Source: Oopsacas minuta (taxonomy: Eukaryota > Porifera > Hexactinellida > Lyssacinosida > Leucopsacidae). Taken from it: DNA of 64,000 bases. Of the stretch, positions 10,333-19,951 are shown piece by piece. Within the stretch, counting starts at the first letter, position 1. The number at the start of each line of letters is the position of its first letter. The DNA lies in contig JAKMXF010000133.1 of NCBI GenBank assembly GCA_024704765.1, positions 186,001 through 250,000 of the forward strand, in the 5' to 3' direction. Made by a program: the position numbers and the translations under genes. A model generated the notes under the pieces. The model was not told where the DNA came from and did not search any database. It worked only from the letters and a program-made list of their open reading frames with translations.

Positions 10333-12534
10333 TTAATACTTAGTTTTGGCGCCTTTATCCTGTCCTCCTGTCCCCCTCCTGCCCCCATAGTACCCAGCGT
10401 TATCCCAGTGATGCTGTTCCCTCCCAGCAGACCCCTTCTTCCTTGTGTGATGCCCTCTCTGTTCATGTTTGTCCCCTCTGGTAGCTTCTCTTGTATAAGC
10501 ATTCTGATGCTGATGGTGTTGGTAACTAAGATGAATAGGAAATGTGAATAATAATATATAATCTGTCCTGCCAACTGTCTAGGGTGGGTTTGAGGATAAA
10601 TTAGACCCCAAGGGTGAAGATAGGGATTCATATATCATGAGAAATTTTAGGGGTAATGCCATGTACCATTAGGTGCTTAAAATATGATAAACTAACCCTC
10701 TGTTATCAGGTTTTCTATTGACAAACTGTGGGGCATGAACCGGTTGTATTGGTTCTACCTCATCCTCATCAGACCCCTGTTGGAGATCAGTATGATAAGT
10801 ATATCTGTTAGAGTACATTCCTTTAGGATTTAAGCGCTCAATACACTCTGTATCTTCCTTATCAACACCTACGTCACATGGAATGTCATCATATGTATCA
10901 TCATACTCATCGTCATATTCTAATTCCATATTAGCTAACTTTAAAGTGGCGTCACTCAGATCCCGATTATTAAGGAAATCTCTTCCGTCACAAAATCGAT
11001 CCTTCTTTCCTCTATGAATAAGACTGGTGTCTATATCATCCCTTGTGAATATGTCAAATTTGTCACCTGTGAAAATATTCCTCCGTTGTGACACTAATTC
11101 CAGTGGTTTTGGAACTAACACCTCTTTAATTCTGGCAGTTGGTGGTATCTCAATAGTTGGTATTCTTTCGAATAGAGTGTTGATTGCATGCGGAACATTC
11201 AAATTGTGTAATCTCAAAACTTCTCTAATACTCGCAGTATCTACATCAGGAAGGATAGCTTGAATTGAAACTATAGCTTCTTCTAGTTCTGGTTCTGGTT
11301 TTGGTTCCGATTTAGGCTCATCTGAACTGAGCGGTTCGGTCAAATACCCGAATTGGATAGCATCTATAATACCGGAATCTTTCATGCGAGAGAATTCGGT
11401 TTTCAGGTCAAAAATCTTTAAATATTCACTTAACAGATGTTTGGTTCCAATTAGGATATTACAAATAGTGAGAAAATCTTCAAGTGGCGCCTGAATATTC
11501 TCCAAAACGAGAGGTGTTACTTGGAATTTCTTAAAATAGCAATTCTCAAAGATATAAGAGAATATTTTACAGAAATTAAACTTAGTCTTTCTCAAACTAC
11601 TTTTGATAAATTCCTGTTTGTCACATAGTTTGTGTTTGTATAGCAACCACAATTGTACAATTCCTGGCAGAAACAATTCATAAAATGTGACGAAGTGGTT
11701 CATGAACAAAGGTGTGAAACACTGACTTGCAGACGGACAAGTGACGAAAAAACTCTCCAAATTAGTAAAAATATCCTCCACAAATAGGATTATTTCGTAA
11801 AATCTGTCAAAACTTAATTGTTTAGTTGGATTATCTCCCAAACGTGCCAATTTTCTGTCCTCATCTCCAAGGTGTAACTTACAGCCCATCTCCTCGCTGA
11901 TTTTAGACAACATTGAAAGAGTCGTCCGAATCATTTCTTGAATATCGTAAAAATACTTTTTCTGTTTACGGAAAATTCCCTCTAACATTTCTCCCAACAG
12001 ATTTCTGTTTGAACTAAAAATCTGACACAAATCGAGTATTTTCGGTAAATCAAACAGATAATTATCATAAAGCAAATCAGCAAAGGCCGTTGCACTGAAA
12101 TCAGGATAAGTCCGATTTTTCGTGTATTGTGCCTCTCTATTCGTCCCCATTCGGAGGAATACTTTGAACATTACTTCAAGGTAGGACTGAAAGACCTCGT
12201 GACCCAAAAGCTCTGGGGAGTCCTCTATAATATCAGGGGTAATCTTCAAAAATGAATCGAGTAAAATATGGAGTTTTGGATCATAAATGACGTGTGACCA
12301 AAATATGTGTAAAGGAAGTCGAAGTAAGGTGATGACGTCATCACGGAGGGCGTGTAGGGAGCGTAACCATAAGTCTTGGTCGTCGTGTAGGAGAGCAGGA
12401 GGGTATTTCCAGTAGGGAAAGAAATCTATATCTAACAGCCATTTCTCATGGAGAGAGGGTATTTCCTCAATCTCGCTTGTAATAGGATTCGTATAAGAAA
12501 TTAAAATACTTTCAAGACCAGATTCTTTCTCCAT
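10333..12534 (-). CDS. ASCC2: ASCC2, CUE-domain subunit of the ASC-1 complex
   Basis: ASCC2 binds K63-linked ubiquitin through its CUE domain and works with the ASCC3 helicase in alkylation repair and in disassembly of collided ribosomes. Two exons (12534-10697 and 10525-10333) give about 676 residues (human 757). The N-terminal helical region has the family block YDNYLFDLPKILDLCQIF. The CUE domain is at about residues 430-475 (AIVSIQAILPDVDTASIREV). Then come RRNIFTGDKFDIFTRDDID and the acidic EYDDEYDDTYDD block. The second exon adds a basic tail rich in H, R and G ending in a stop at 10333-10335. The frame stays open upstream to 12600 but has no ATG there, so the Met at 12534 is taken as the start; a missed short 5' exon is possible. 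Confidence 0.9.
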
Positions 12535-12692
12535 AGAAATTGCTAATATTTTCCTGATTAAAATAATACTAACGGGTAAGTATCCTAGAATATCTTGCAA
12601 TATTCCAGAAATGCTCGCTCTGCATTACAATATATATCAAGAACAAGCTGCAGAGTTCGAAATGATCGCTGAATTACGTATATGTTACATAG

Positions 12693-12782
12693 ATGGTTAG
12701 AGACCATATTTGTGCTATTTAAGACTTTGATGTAAGCGGGTATCTCCATATATCCGTGTTCGCCTAACGGGAGTTGAGTGTA
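12693..12782. mobile_element. MITE family 1 copy (right half)
   Basis: It has the family block AGAGACCATATTTGTG and the right tip CGGGAGTTGAGTGTA. The left half is missing. Apart from this, 12783-13239 shows no gene. Confidence 0.65.
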
Positions 12783-13239
12783 TTTGATTATTCCTAATAA
12801 GTAATAACACCTTGTATGTATTATATTGATAGTAAGGGACTGTAGGTTTTGTATTATACCTCATGTCTCCATTGGACAGCAAGTTACTATTTGCATTCAT
12901 AACTTGTATCGCGAACTATGCTTGTATATATTTAAGAATATTATCAGAATTCGGTAAGTCCGCTATTCATGATTACTGATAGTCGGTTGGAATTATGCCA
13001 TGAGAGACTGAGCCCCCTGGGTCAAATGGAAGTTTGACCTATTTAACACCTCCTCAAATGCTACGCGTGTGCTCAATAAATCTACAATCCTCACTCACAT
13101 ATGTTCACTCAACCTAAAACTGCCATATAGATACAATACGAATTCATAGCAATATTATACAACCAAACTGAATGAGTTTAGCTCTACTATAGTCTAATAA
13201 ATATACACAATATATTTTGTATTATTTGAAAGGTGGGAT

Positions 13240-13512
13240 ATGGTATGATTTTCGTGTATAGTGATTCCTCTCCTTTTCTGGATTTGGAAATCACTGATCC
13301 CTAAGTTAAGGGAAAAAATACCTGCTTTAGTTGACAGGTTTTTCCCCAAAATGTCAATCGCAGAGAGAGCAGAATTCGACCCCAATTCAATATCTTGTCC
13401 ATTAGCTGGACTGTTTCCGAGCCGAGCGTTTGATGACGAGGATTTAGTTGAACCAGATGAAGACAGAGGTGAGGTGAATAGCCCTGAAGGTGTGAAAGTA
13501 AAGGAGGATTAA
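13240..13512 (+). CDS. Predicted selenoprotein, C18orf32/UPF0729 homologue (Sec at residue 3)
   Basis: The reading frame is ATG GTA TGA TTT TCG TGT ATA GTG ATT CCT and runs open to TAA at 13510-13512 (90 residues). From memory, the human family member C18orf32 begins MVCIPCIVIPVLLWIYKKF. This protein reads M-V-(TGA)-F-S-C-I-V-I-P-L-L-F-W-I-W-K, so the TGA falls exactly on family Cys3 of a CxxC motif. Translation as selenocysteine gives UxxC, a common redox arrangement in selenoproteins. It is a short N-terminal membrane-like hydrophobic stretch (about residues 6-17) followed by a basic segment (PKLREKIPALVDRFFPK) and an acidic tail (DDEDLVEPDEDRGE). A strong SECIS-like foldback lies 8 nt past the stop. 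Alternatives are a TGT/TGC sequencing error or a mutated gene; the SECIS argues against both. The cellular role of the family is not well defined; ER or lipid-droplet association has been reported for the human protein. Confidence 0.85.
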
Positions 13513-13520
13513 CTGAGAGA

Positions 13521-13616
13521 GTAAAGTGGCGCAATCTAACACGTGACGATTCGTATGGAAACTCGATTGAGTGATATGAATCTGATATTTATTGTTTACG
13601 TCATTGCTTACTTTAC
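13521..13616 (+). promoter_or_regulatory. SECIS element (type II) in the 3' UTR
   Basis: Pairing read directly: base helix 13521-13527 with 13610-13616 (7 bp) and 13531-13535 with 13603-13607 (5 bp), plus a 4-bp stem 13538-13541 with 13593-13596. The quartet is UGAC (13544-13547) opposite UGAU (13583-13586). Helix II is 13548-13556 with 13574-13582 (9 bp, one G-U). The apical part has unpaired AAA at 13559-13561, 12 nt after the UGA, and a mini-stem CUC/GAG (13562-13564 with 13569-13571) capped by GAUU. This meets the eukaryotic SECIS rules: RUGAN, AA at 11-12 nt, NGAN, and an extra mini-helix for type II. It lies about 300 nt from the in-frame TGA. Confidence 0.88.
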
Positions 13617-13689
13617 TGTTAATTGAATTAGAATTAAGTGTTATAGTAAATATTTGTGATACATGCATAGCAACCAAGTATGAGACGTA

Positions 13690-13906
13690 TTTCACCGGGA
13701 TATTGGGTTTTTGGCGGGGAAATATAAATTTTGAGCGGGATACAGTAACCTTTGGAAAATTTTCTAAATTTAACAAAAAAGCTAATTGTATAGAAAAACG
13801 CGGGATAATGACAACTTTCTGAGTGGGGATTATGGTTTTTGGCGGGAGGAGAATAGACATCACTGCTTTTAGGCGGGAAAATGTGGAAATATACGCGGGA
13901 TAATAA
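13690..13906. promoter_or_regulatory. Cluster of GCGGGA (E2F-like) motifs
   Basis: Six or seven T-rich plus GCGGGA sites occur in about 215 bp: 13708-13722 (TTTTTGGCGGGGAAA), 13729-13740, 13798-13807, 13836-13847 (TTTTTGGCGGGA), 13866-13881 (TTTTAGGCGGGAAA) and 13891-13906, plus a weaker CCGGGA at 13695. They match the E2F core TTTSGCGGGAA in form. No obvious gene start follows within 1 kb on the plus strand. They lie between the SECIS and the first AATAAA (13902), so they could equally be 3' UTR. Confidence 0.35.
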
Positions 13907-13978
13907 ACTCAAATTGAAGTTTCTCCTATGGTAATAGAAAATAGAAAATAATCTCATTTAGAGTTAATTAAAATAAAT

Positions 13979-14155
13979 ACAGTAGACTCCACTTAATAGG
14001 GTCACGTCGGGACCAGACCATTTTGACCCGATTTGTTAAGCGGAATAAAGGTGTTGGCCCGCTTAAACCGGAGTAATTTAACACTATTTGTATGGTTCTG
14101 TTTCTGGCAGAGCGGCAGATTAACCGGGTAGCTCAATTAAGCAGAGTCTACAATA
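13979..14155. mobile_element. MITE family 3 (CAGTAGACTCCACTTAAT tips)
   Basis: About 175 bp with inverted ends: CAGTAGACTCCACTTAAT on the left, and on the right AATTAAGCAGAGTCTACAA, whose complement begins TTGTAGACTCTGCTTAATT. The form is again CAGT at a TA, as in pogo/Tigger-type elements. It has no coding capacity. The remaining 14156-14900 holds no gene I can support. Confidence 0.55.
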
Positions 14156-14923
14156 AATGTGAACTAACCTACTTTACATGTGAGATCAGAGGTTGAGAAA
14201 TCCATCAAATTTATAAGCAACCCATAATGTATCGTAAGTTATCATCAAATTACATAGAATTGTATTCATTAAAATAGACCCATAAGATTATATTCAATAT
14301 CAGATATAAGTAGTTACAATACTTAATTATATTTGCTTTATAAACTTCTACAAACTTTCATATAAAAAAACTTACAGGTAAGTTGGCTTTTATGCCTGGG
14401 TGTCGCTCCGACACCTTATCTTATAAAAATGAGTTTTTGATTATCTCTTGCTTTCTTTATGTATTTACCTTTCTGCTATTTTTCAGTCCCTTATATTTTC
14501 ATCTTATGGTGACGTTAAGAAGTCGTATTATGCCTAATGTGACAACTCCTACTTTACTTTTCGTATTTGATCACAGCGAGATGAAATTAGAAAGGTTAGA
14601 AGGAAGACTTAAGTTCTGTGTTACAGCTATCTAAGGAACGCGGGTGAGCCAAAATGGGAGGATTCTAACAGCTCTTATAGTGAATTACACATGTACCAAT
14701 TGTAGCAGAGCCAACCTTGGATGGCGTAGCGAAATGCGACATTACCTGGCGCAACTTGCACCATCGCAGAAGCATAAACATTCCACAAGGTATCCTAGCA
14801 ACTACAAAAGTGTCAAATTATGATTAATCATAAGATAAGATAATTAACTACAACAATCAAGTCCAATGACACTAAATTCATAAATATATTTACAAACTAA
14901 TTTGTAAAATTATCAGTCAATTG

Positions 14924-17900
14924 TTATTTTAAATTTTTCTCTAAAAAGTGTGCGATCGAATCGTTGAGAAGATTATTCTTAGAAAGAACTTTGATTTCGG
15001 CGGAAGACAGTTCGTCATTAAAATTTGCATGAAACAGACATTTCACTTTTGAAAGAAAAGTCCCCGCAAAAAGCAATTCATTTTTGTTTCTGTCAATTTC
15101 TTGGACATTTAGTTTCTGTCGAAAGAATGTTATAAATTCTGAAATATTCGGAATGCCCGCTGGACTAATCGTCACCATTTTCTTTCGGAACATATGAGAA
15201 GAGGACCATTCATTTTGGAACTCGATAGGTGTTAGGTTAAGAGGTCGCATCAAGTCTCGAGTTGTGATTAGGAGGTTAAAAAATAATCTTTGTTGAGTCT
15301 TCCGTGTGTCTTTGTAACTCAACTCGCCGCTAACTGTTGGGTTCATTGCAGGTGCTGTACACCTGATTTCTAGAGTCTCTGGGTGAGATTCGAACCCCTC
15401 CAAGCCTTCAAGTGTTAAGTGGTTATTTGTGACACTTTCTAGATGTCTCAAATTTGAAGGGAATTGGTATTTGAAGTGAATATCTTGTAATGCATCTTGT
15501 ATCTGATTAGTAATTACTAAAAATAGAACTAGAGTTTCTGGTTTAAAGACTTTCACATACGTCACACGAATATTTACATCTGAAACTAAAAAGTTTTGTT
15601 CATCTTTCGGAAATTCGTTTAGTTCCAGATTCATTTCCGGCCCTTTAGAGGGGGGGTTATAATTAGTCAAAGGAAACGATTCATTTATGAAAGCAAATCC
15701 ACTCTCATTATCGAAGTTAAGTTCTGATAAAACAGATTCTGTTTTAATACCTTTTGGTTCTGGTACTAGTTCCGTATTATCTAGCTCTATTGTTGGGTCT
15801 AACAAAGTATCTGAGAAGAGAGGGGTCTCTGAATTAGGGACCAATAGAGGTGTTACTTCCCGTTCAACAAGTACTGAATTCTGATTCGGTACTTCTGGTT
15901 GAATCAAATTGGTTAACTGAGGCTCGAGGAGATTTTCTATCCCCCCTGTAGGAGTATTTTTCTTGGGCTTGCGTCCTGTCTGGGACAAGACCCCACCGGT
16001 CCCCTGAGGTGCAAGGTGCGCGAATATGGAATTCGCCTCCTTGCGTTTTGGGTCTTCGTGATGCACTGTCGGGTGAGCATTGACTGTTGATATAGTTGTG
16101 TCAGGTTTATAATTGGTGAAATTAGAACTCAATTTTGTTGGTGGAAATTTTTTTGGTTCAAAAGAATTCAATTCTGAGTTCTTTGTTTGATATCCTTTTG
16201 TAGACCACGGACGATTGATGGATTGGTTGGAATGAAATTGTGTCGAACTCCCTTCAGGTGGTTGTGTAGATGGCAGAACTGGCTCAGGCGACACAATTGA
16301 TATAGGTGTGAATTTATTCATCTGCTTAGGCGCGATATTTGATATAGCAGGAGTAGGTAACGCTCTAACAGCTGGTTTGGGTGGAGCTTCGTATGGCTTA
16401 TAATTAATTTCTATTATTTTCTGAGGGGGCTTATCCTCCTTTCGACTATGAGGGGGCTTGTAAGCAGGAGCGCCGGTCCTCTCGGCCTCTCTGGAGAATT
16501 TAGTCAGGAACCCCAGGGTAGAATCTACTCCCATGTCCTCACAGCTCCCATCCAAGGGATGCAAGGTATCAAGTCTATATTTAGAACTTAGCATTCCATT
16601 GTATTCATTCCATCTCTGTTGCGTATCTATGTTAAGAATCAAATTTGATTGGGCGAATAAGGTGTCAATAGAATTTCTAACAAGTTCATCATGGAGAGCT
16701 AACTTGATCACTGATTGGATAATCCAATTTTGAGTAACAGCTGATCGTTTCCCCTCTCTAAAAACTTTTGCGAGTCTTGACGCGATGTCAATATGTGTCA
16801 GATTGGGACACAAATAAACGTATTCAGCTAACACCCAAGCAACAATTCTTATAAGAGAATCTGGAATATTCAAATTAGTATCTGACTCTATAAGAATGTT
16901 ACTAAAAATAGTAACTGCTTGGATACGAAATTCCTTTTCAACACTAGCGTCTCCACTGTCAATTCCTTCAGCTATCAGGCGCATTAAATTGTGCGCTACA
17001 TTATGTGGGACCAGATCACCCGCCAAACGAAATACGCGGGAGACTGTAACTAAAAACCATTCATGGTTCGGCGCGTGTTTCTCAGCTATTTCTGTAATTT
17101 TACGCGCCAAATCACCTCTAATAAACTGATCTGTGACACTTTCTAGATATTCAGTCAGTTTGCTACATATAACCGACACATTCTCAGGACCTGTAATGCG
17201 ACACAATAGTTCTAGAGTTTTCCTCTTTAAAGTGTCATCTGGGTCATCCAAACACCTCATAATTACCTCCTGATGTTCCAATGCATGCTGGGGCTCAACC
17301 TAAATGGTACAATGGAATGTATGAAAGTGTAATCTCTACAAACCGAGTGCTAGGGGAGGCAGAAACATTCTACCCGCTACTGCCCCAATTTCCCGTTTGT
17401 GGGGGTTGTACTAGTGAAAATATCAAAAGTAATATCAGTGAATTTGGTAAAAATAATTGTGAGTAATTTAATTACTATTTCCTAGCAACAAGTAATGTAT
17501 AAAGGAATGCTAGCTATAGAATGCAAACCTGTACTAAAAGAGATAGAGAAGTAATACCAAAATATTGGATATTATTACTCGGAGATGAGAGGAACCTTCC
17601 TACAGCACCGGCGGCTTTCATTATCAGCTCTGTGTCAGGATAAATACAACTTATCGTGCGGACACATTCGAAAATTAGCGCCTTCCCAATTAACTGTGAC
17701 GCCTCCTGATTGGCACGCGCTAAGCAGATATCCAACACTTCATAAATCCGTTTAGAAATACTCAAATCATCTTGTCCAATTATTGACAATATCTGCAACA
17801 TTTTTATCTGTGTCCATGGCAACACAACGGAATGATATTCAAAATCTATTGATACTCTATGTGTAACAATCTAAGGCGTGAAAATATGATAAACACTATA

Positions 17901-18974
17901 GTATAGCGAAACATGATTGGTTGAATACTCACCTGCATTAATATATTAACCATTGAGTCTACAAGACCCTTAAACTTCCCTGGTTCTTCCAGAACGAGTT
18001 TATAGAGGACAGAGAGACCGGAGGACATTACTCCAGGGTCTCTGTCAGACAAACACCTCTCCACTAATGACACCAAAGGTGCAGATTCTATAGTTAACAC
18101 GTTTGAAGCACCTTCGTTAATATTTTGCTGTTTGTATAGTTTGTATAGAACAACTATAGCTTTCTTTCTGACTAGCTCTTTAGGATGAGACAAGCACTCT
18201 TTTACCAAGGGTAACACTACTGGTAACATCTCTCTTGTTACCGTGTGTCCAAGACAGATTAATGCCATGCTAATCTATAAAACAGCTGAACTCATCTCTG
18301 AGAAAGGTGATAAATATATAACCTATACTTTAGCAGTCTCCGAGAAGCGGACAACTCCCTAAACGGACAGAAGCGATGTCCCCTATGAGTCCGCTATTCG
18401 GAGACTCTACTATAATCTGTTTTAGTCCTCACCCTCATAATATCCTGACATGACAAGTCTTTTTGTAATGAATTCACTATCATCATTCCTAAGTCAGGAT
18501 TCTTATGCATAAACATAGCACTAGCCATATAGCCTAGTCTACGAGCCATTAATGTACCATGCTGTGTCAATTTTACTGCCTGTATGTATCCGAAAGATGC
18601 ATCGTGTCCTAAACAAACAAGTAAACAAAAACCAAACAAACAAGTAAACAAACAACCAAACAAACAAGTAAACAAACAACCAAACAACCAAACAAATAAA
18701 CAAATAAACAAACAAACAAACAAACACTATACTTACCTAGCATTTCAACATATATCATCCTGATAATGAATTCCATCTGTTCCCTAACAGATATGACAGG
18801 AGCTGAAATATTCTGTTTCAGGAATGTGACCTCTCTCTCCACTATTTTGTCCTCCTCGTACTTTGTCCTGGCCTCTCCTATGTGACGTATCAATAGCTGG
18901 AATGTCCTGCTATGTCCAGGTAGAGGGATTATACCCAGTCCGAATTCTGTTATCCTTCCCAGCTGTTTTGCCAT
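14924..18974 (-). CDS. AP4E1: AP-4 complex subunit epsilon-1
   Basis: This is the large adaptin subunit of AP-4, a trans-Golgi coat for ATG9A and other cargo. Five exons (18974-18737, 18608-18433, 18274-17933, 17870-17529, 17299-14924) join in phase to about 1157 residues, against 1137 in human. Family blocks include EMLGHDASFGYIQAVKLTQH across the first junction, then KELVRKKAIVVLYKLY, DRDPGVMSSGLSVL, FECVRTISCIYPDTEL and LKRKTLELLCRITGPENVSV. The trunk (about residues 1-590) is followed by a long Pro/Ser/Thr/Asn-rich hinge and a C-terminal appendage (roughly the last 250 residues). Intron 1 carries a (CAAA)n-like tract and intron 2 a small foldback element. Orthology to epsilon rather than gamma or alpha adaptin rests on the DASFGYI block and gene length. 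Confidence 0.93.
18330..18413. mobile_element. Small foldback element (AGTCTCCGA...TCGGAGACT)
   Basis: About 80 bp with arms AGTCTCCGAGAAGCGGACA and TGAGTCCGCTATTCGGAGACT that pair almost fully. It lies in AP4E1 intron 2. The CAGTCTCC tip resembles the CAGT-type MITEs elsewhere in the window. Confidence 0.55.
18609..18725. repeat. CAAA-rich tract in AP4E1 intron 1
   Basis: Interrupted repeats of CAAACAAACAAGTAAACAAA and AACCAAACAA fill the end of the intron up to the acceptor, giving a U/G-rich tract before the splice site in the transcript. Confidence 0.85.
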
Positions 18975-19082
18975 ACTAGTGTTAATGAAATGAATAGTTT
19001 GTAAGTATAGTAAATGCTTGAAGAGTAGCCAAGGCGATTATTCGAGGAAATATGGTTTATAATTGTCAAAATAAACAACAAA

Positions 19083-19523
19083 TCAATATTCACTTTGTTT
19101 ACTTCCAAATTGTAATTCTCTTAAAATTCCTAACACAATTTTAATATTTGCTTTAACTTTTGCTGAATCTTGTTTAAGTTTTGTGACCCTCTCTTCTAGA
19201 AATTTGATTTTCTTCTCAATAAAGTCAAGTGCCTCTCTTGGCTCCATTTCTGTAAATAGTCCCAAACCGACACAAATCATAATACGACCCACAGGGTCTG
19301 TCTGAGCTCTGACATAAAAATTACATCCGATATCCACACGTGTTTTGAATCCGGTATTTGCAGTGTCACTCGTTTTAACAAGCATTAACTGTAACTCTAG
19401 ATATTCAGCGATTTCTTGATAAGTACAATCCAGCTGTTTCCTTAAATTCTCTAAGTCACCTCTCAACTTTTCATTCAGGAATGTTTCGTATTGTGTTACT
19501 ATTGTGGAAGCTAACTTAGCCAT
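19083..19523 (-). CDS. UXT: UXT, prefoldin-like subunit
   Basis: UXT is an alpha-type prefoldin-like protein of the URI/R2TP-associated complex, involved in assembly of large complexes and in transcription. This single exon encodes 146 residues (human 157). The pattern is helix-hairpin-helix: an N-terminal coiled coil (TIVTQYETFLNEKLRGDLEN), the beta-hairpin core VDIGCNFYVRAQ and VGLGLFTEMEPREALDFIEK, and a C-terminal coiled coil ending in LRELQFGSK. VDxGCNFxV and LRELQ match UXT more closely than canonical prefoldin subunits. Confidence 0.88.
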   Translation of the reverse strand: MAKLASTIVTQYETFLNEKLRGDLENLRKQLDCTYQEIAEYLELQLMLVKTSDTANTGFKTRVDIGCNFYVRAQTDPVGRIMICVGLGLFTEMEPREALDFIEKKIKFLEERVTKLKQDSAKVKANIKIVLGILRELQFGSKQSEY

Positions 19524-19625
19524 TTAATACTTGGAAATGGAATTAAAATATTAGGATAGTTCTGGTTTTGGTTGAGGATTGGGTGTCGATAGAGCCACCT
19601 GGAGTACCATCTTCATTTTCAGGGG

Positions 19626-19768
19626 CAGTGAATGCCGGTTATAAGAACATACCGGATATAAGCACCATCCTCTGGAAAAGGATTCTCATATATTCCTGTA
19701 TATTATACCGGTTATAAGAACATGTGTCGCTACCCCCAAGGGTGTTCTTATAACCGACATCTAATGTA
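19626..19768. mobile_element. MITE family 2 copy (full length)
   Basis: About 140 bp from CAGTGAATGCCGGTTATAAG to TTATAACCGACATCTAATG, with TA at the right edge. An inner copy of GGTTATAAGAACATGTGT and CCCCAAGGGTGTTCTTATAA gives nested inverted repeats. Other copies are at 47026-47081 and 63120-63228. Confidence 0.75.
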
Positions 19769-19951
19769 TTATACAATATAAGAATATTTAATGGACAATA
19801 TACCCAAGGAACAAATGCATATTTACAATTTCCCTGTAAACAAAACAAATCAATAACTAGTAAACAAAGAGATATATATTTTTAATAAAATATGCCTAAA
19901 ATACAACAAAATTATTACAAAAAATACATGTAAAAAGTTAGAAAATTCCAG

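Noticed and set aside
13246-13248. TGA as a simple nonsense mutation or pseudogene sign
   Set aside because: The rest of the frame is intact and ends at a normal TAA, and a full SECIS structure follows; a random inactivating mutation would not create one.
13261-13385. Minus-strand frames opposite the selenoprotein gene
   Set aside because: They are antisense shadows of the conserved plus-strand frame with no domain.
14383-14634. 83-residue plus-strand open frame
   Set aside because: It begins at TTG, has no recognised domain, and lies in AT-rich spacer; a hydrophobic stretch alone does not support a gene.
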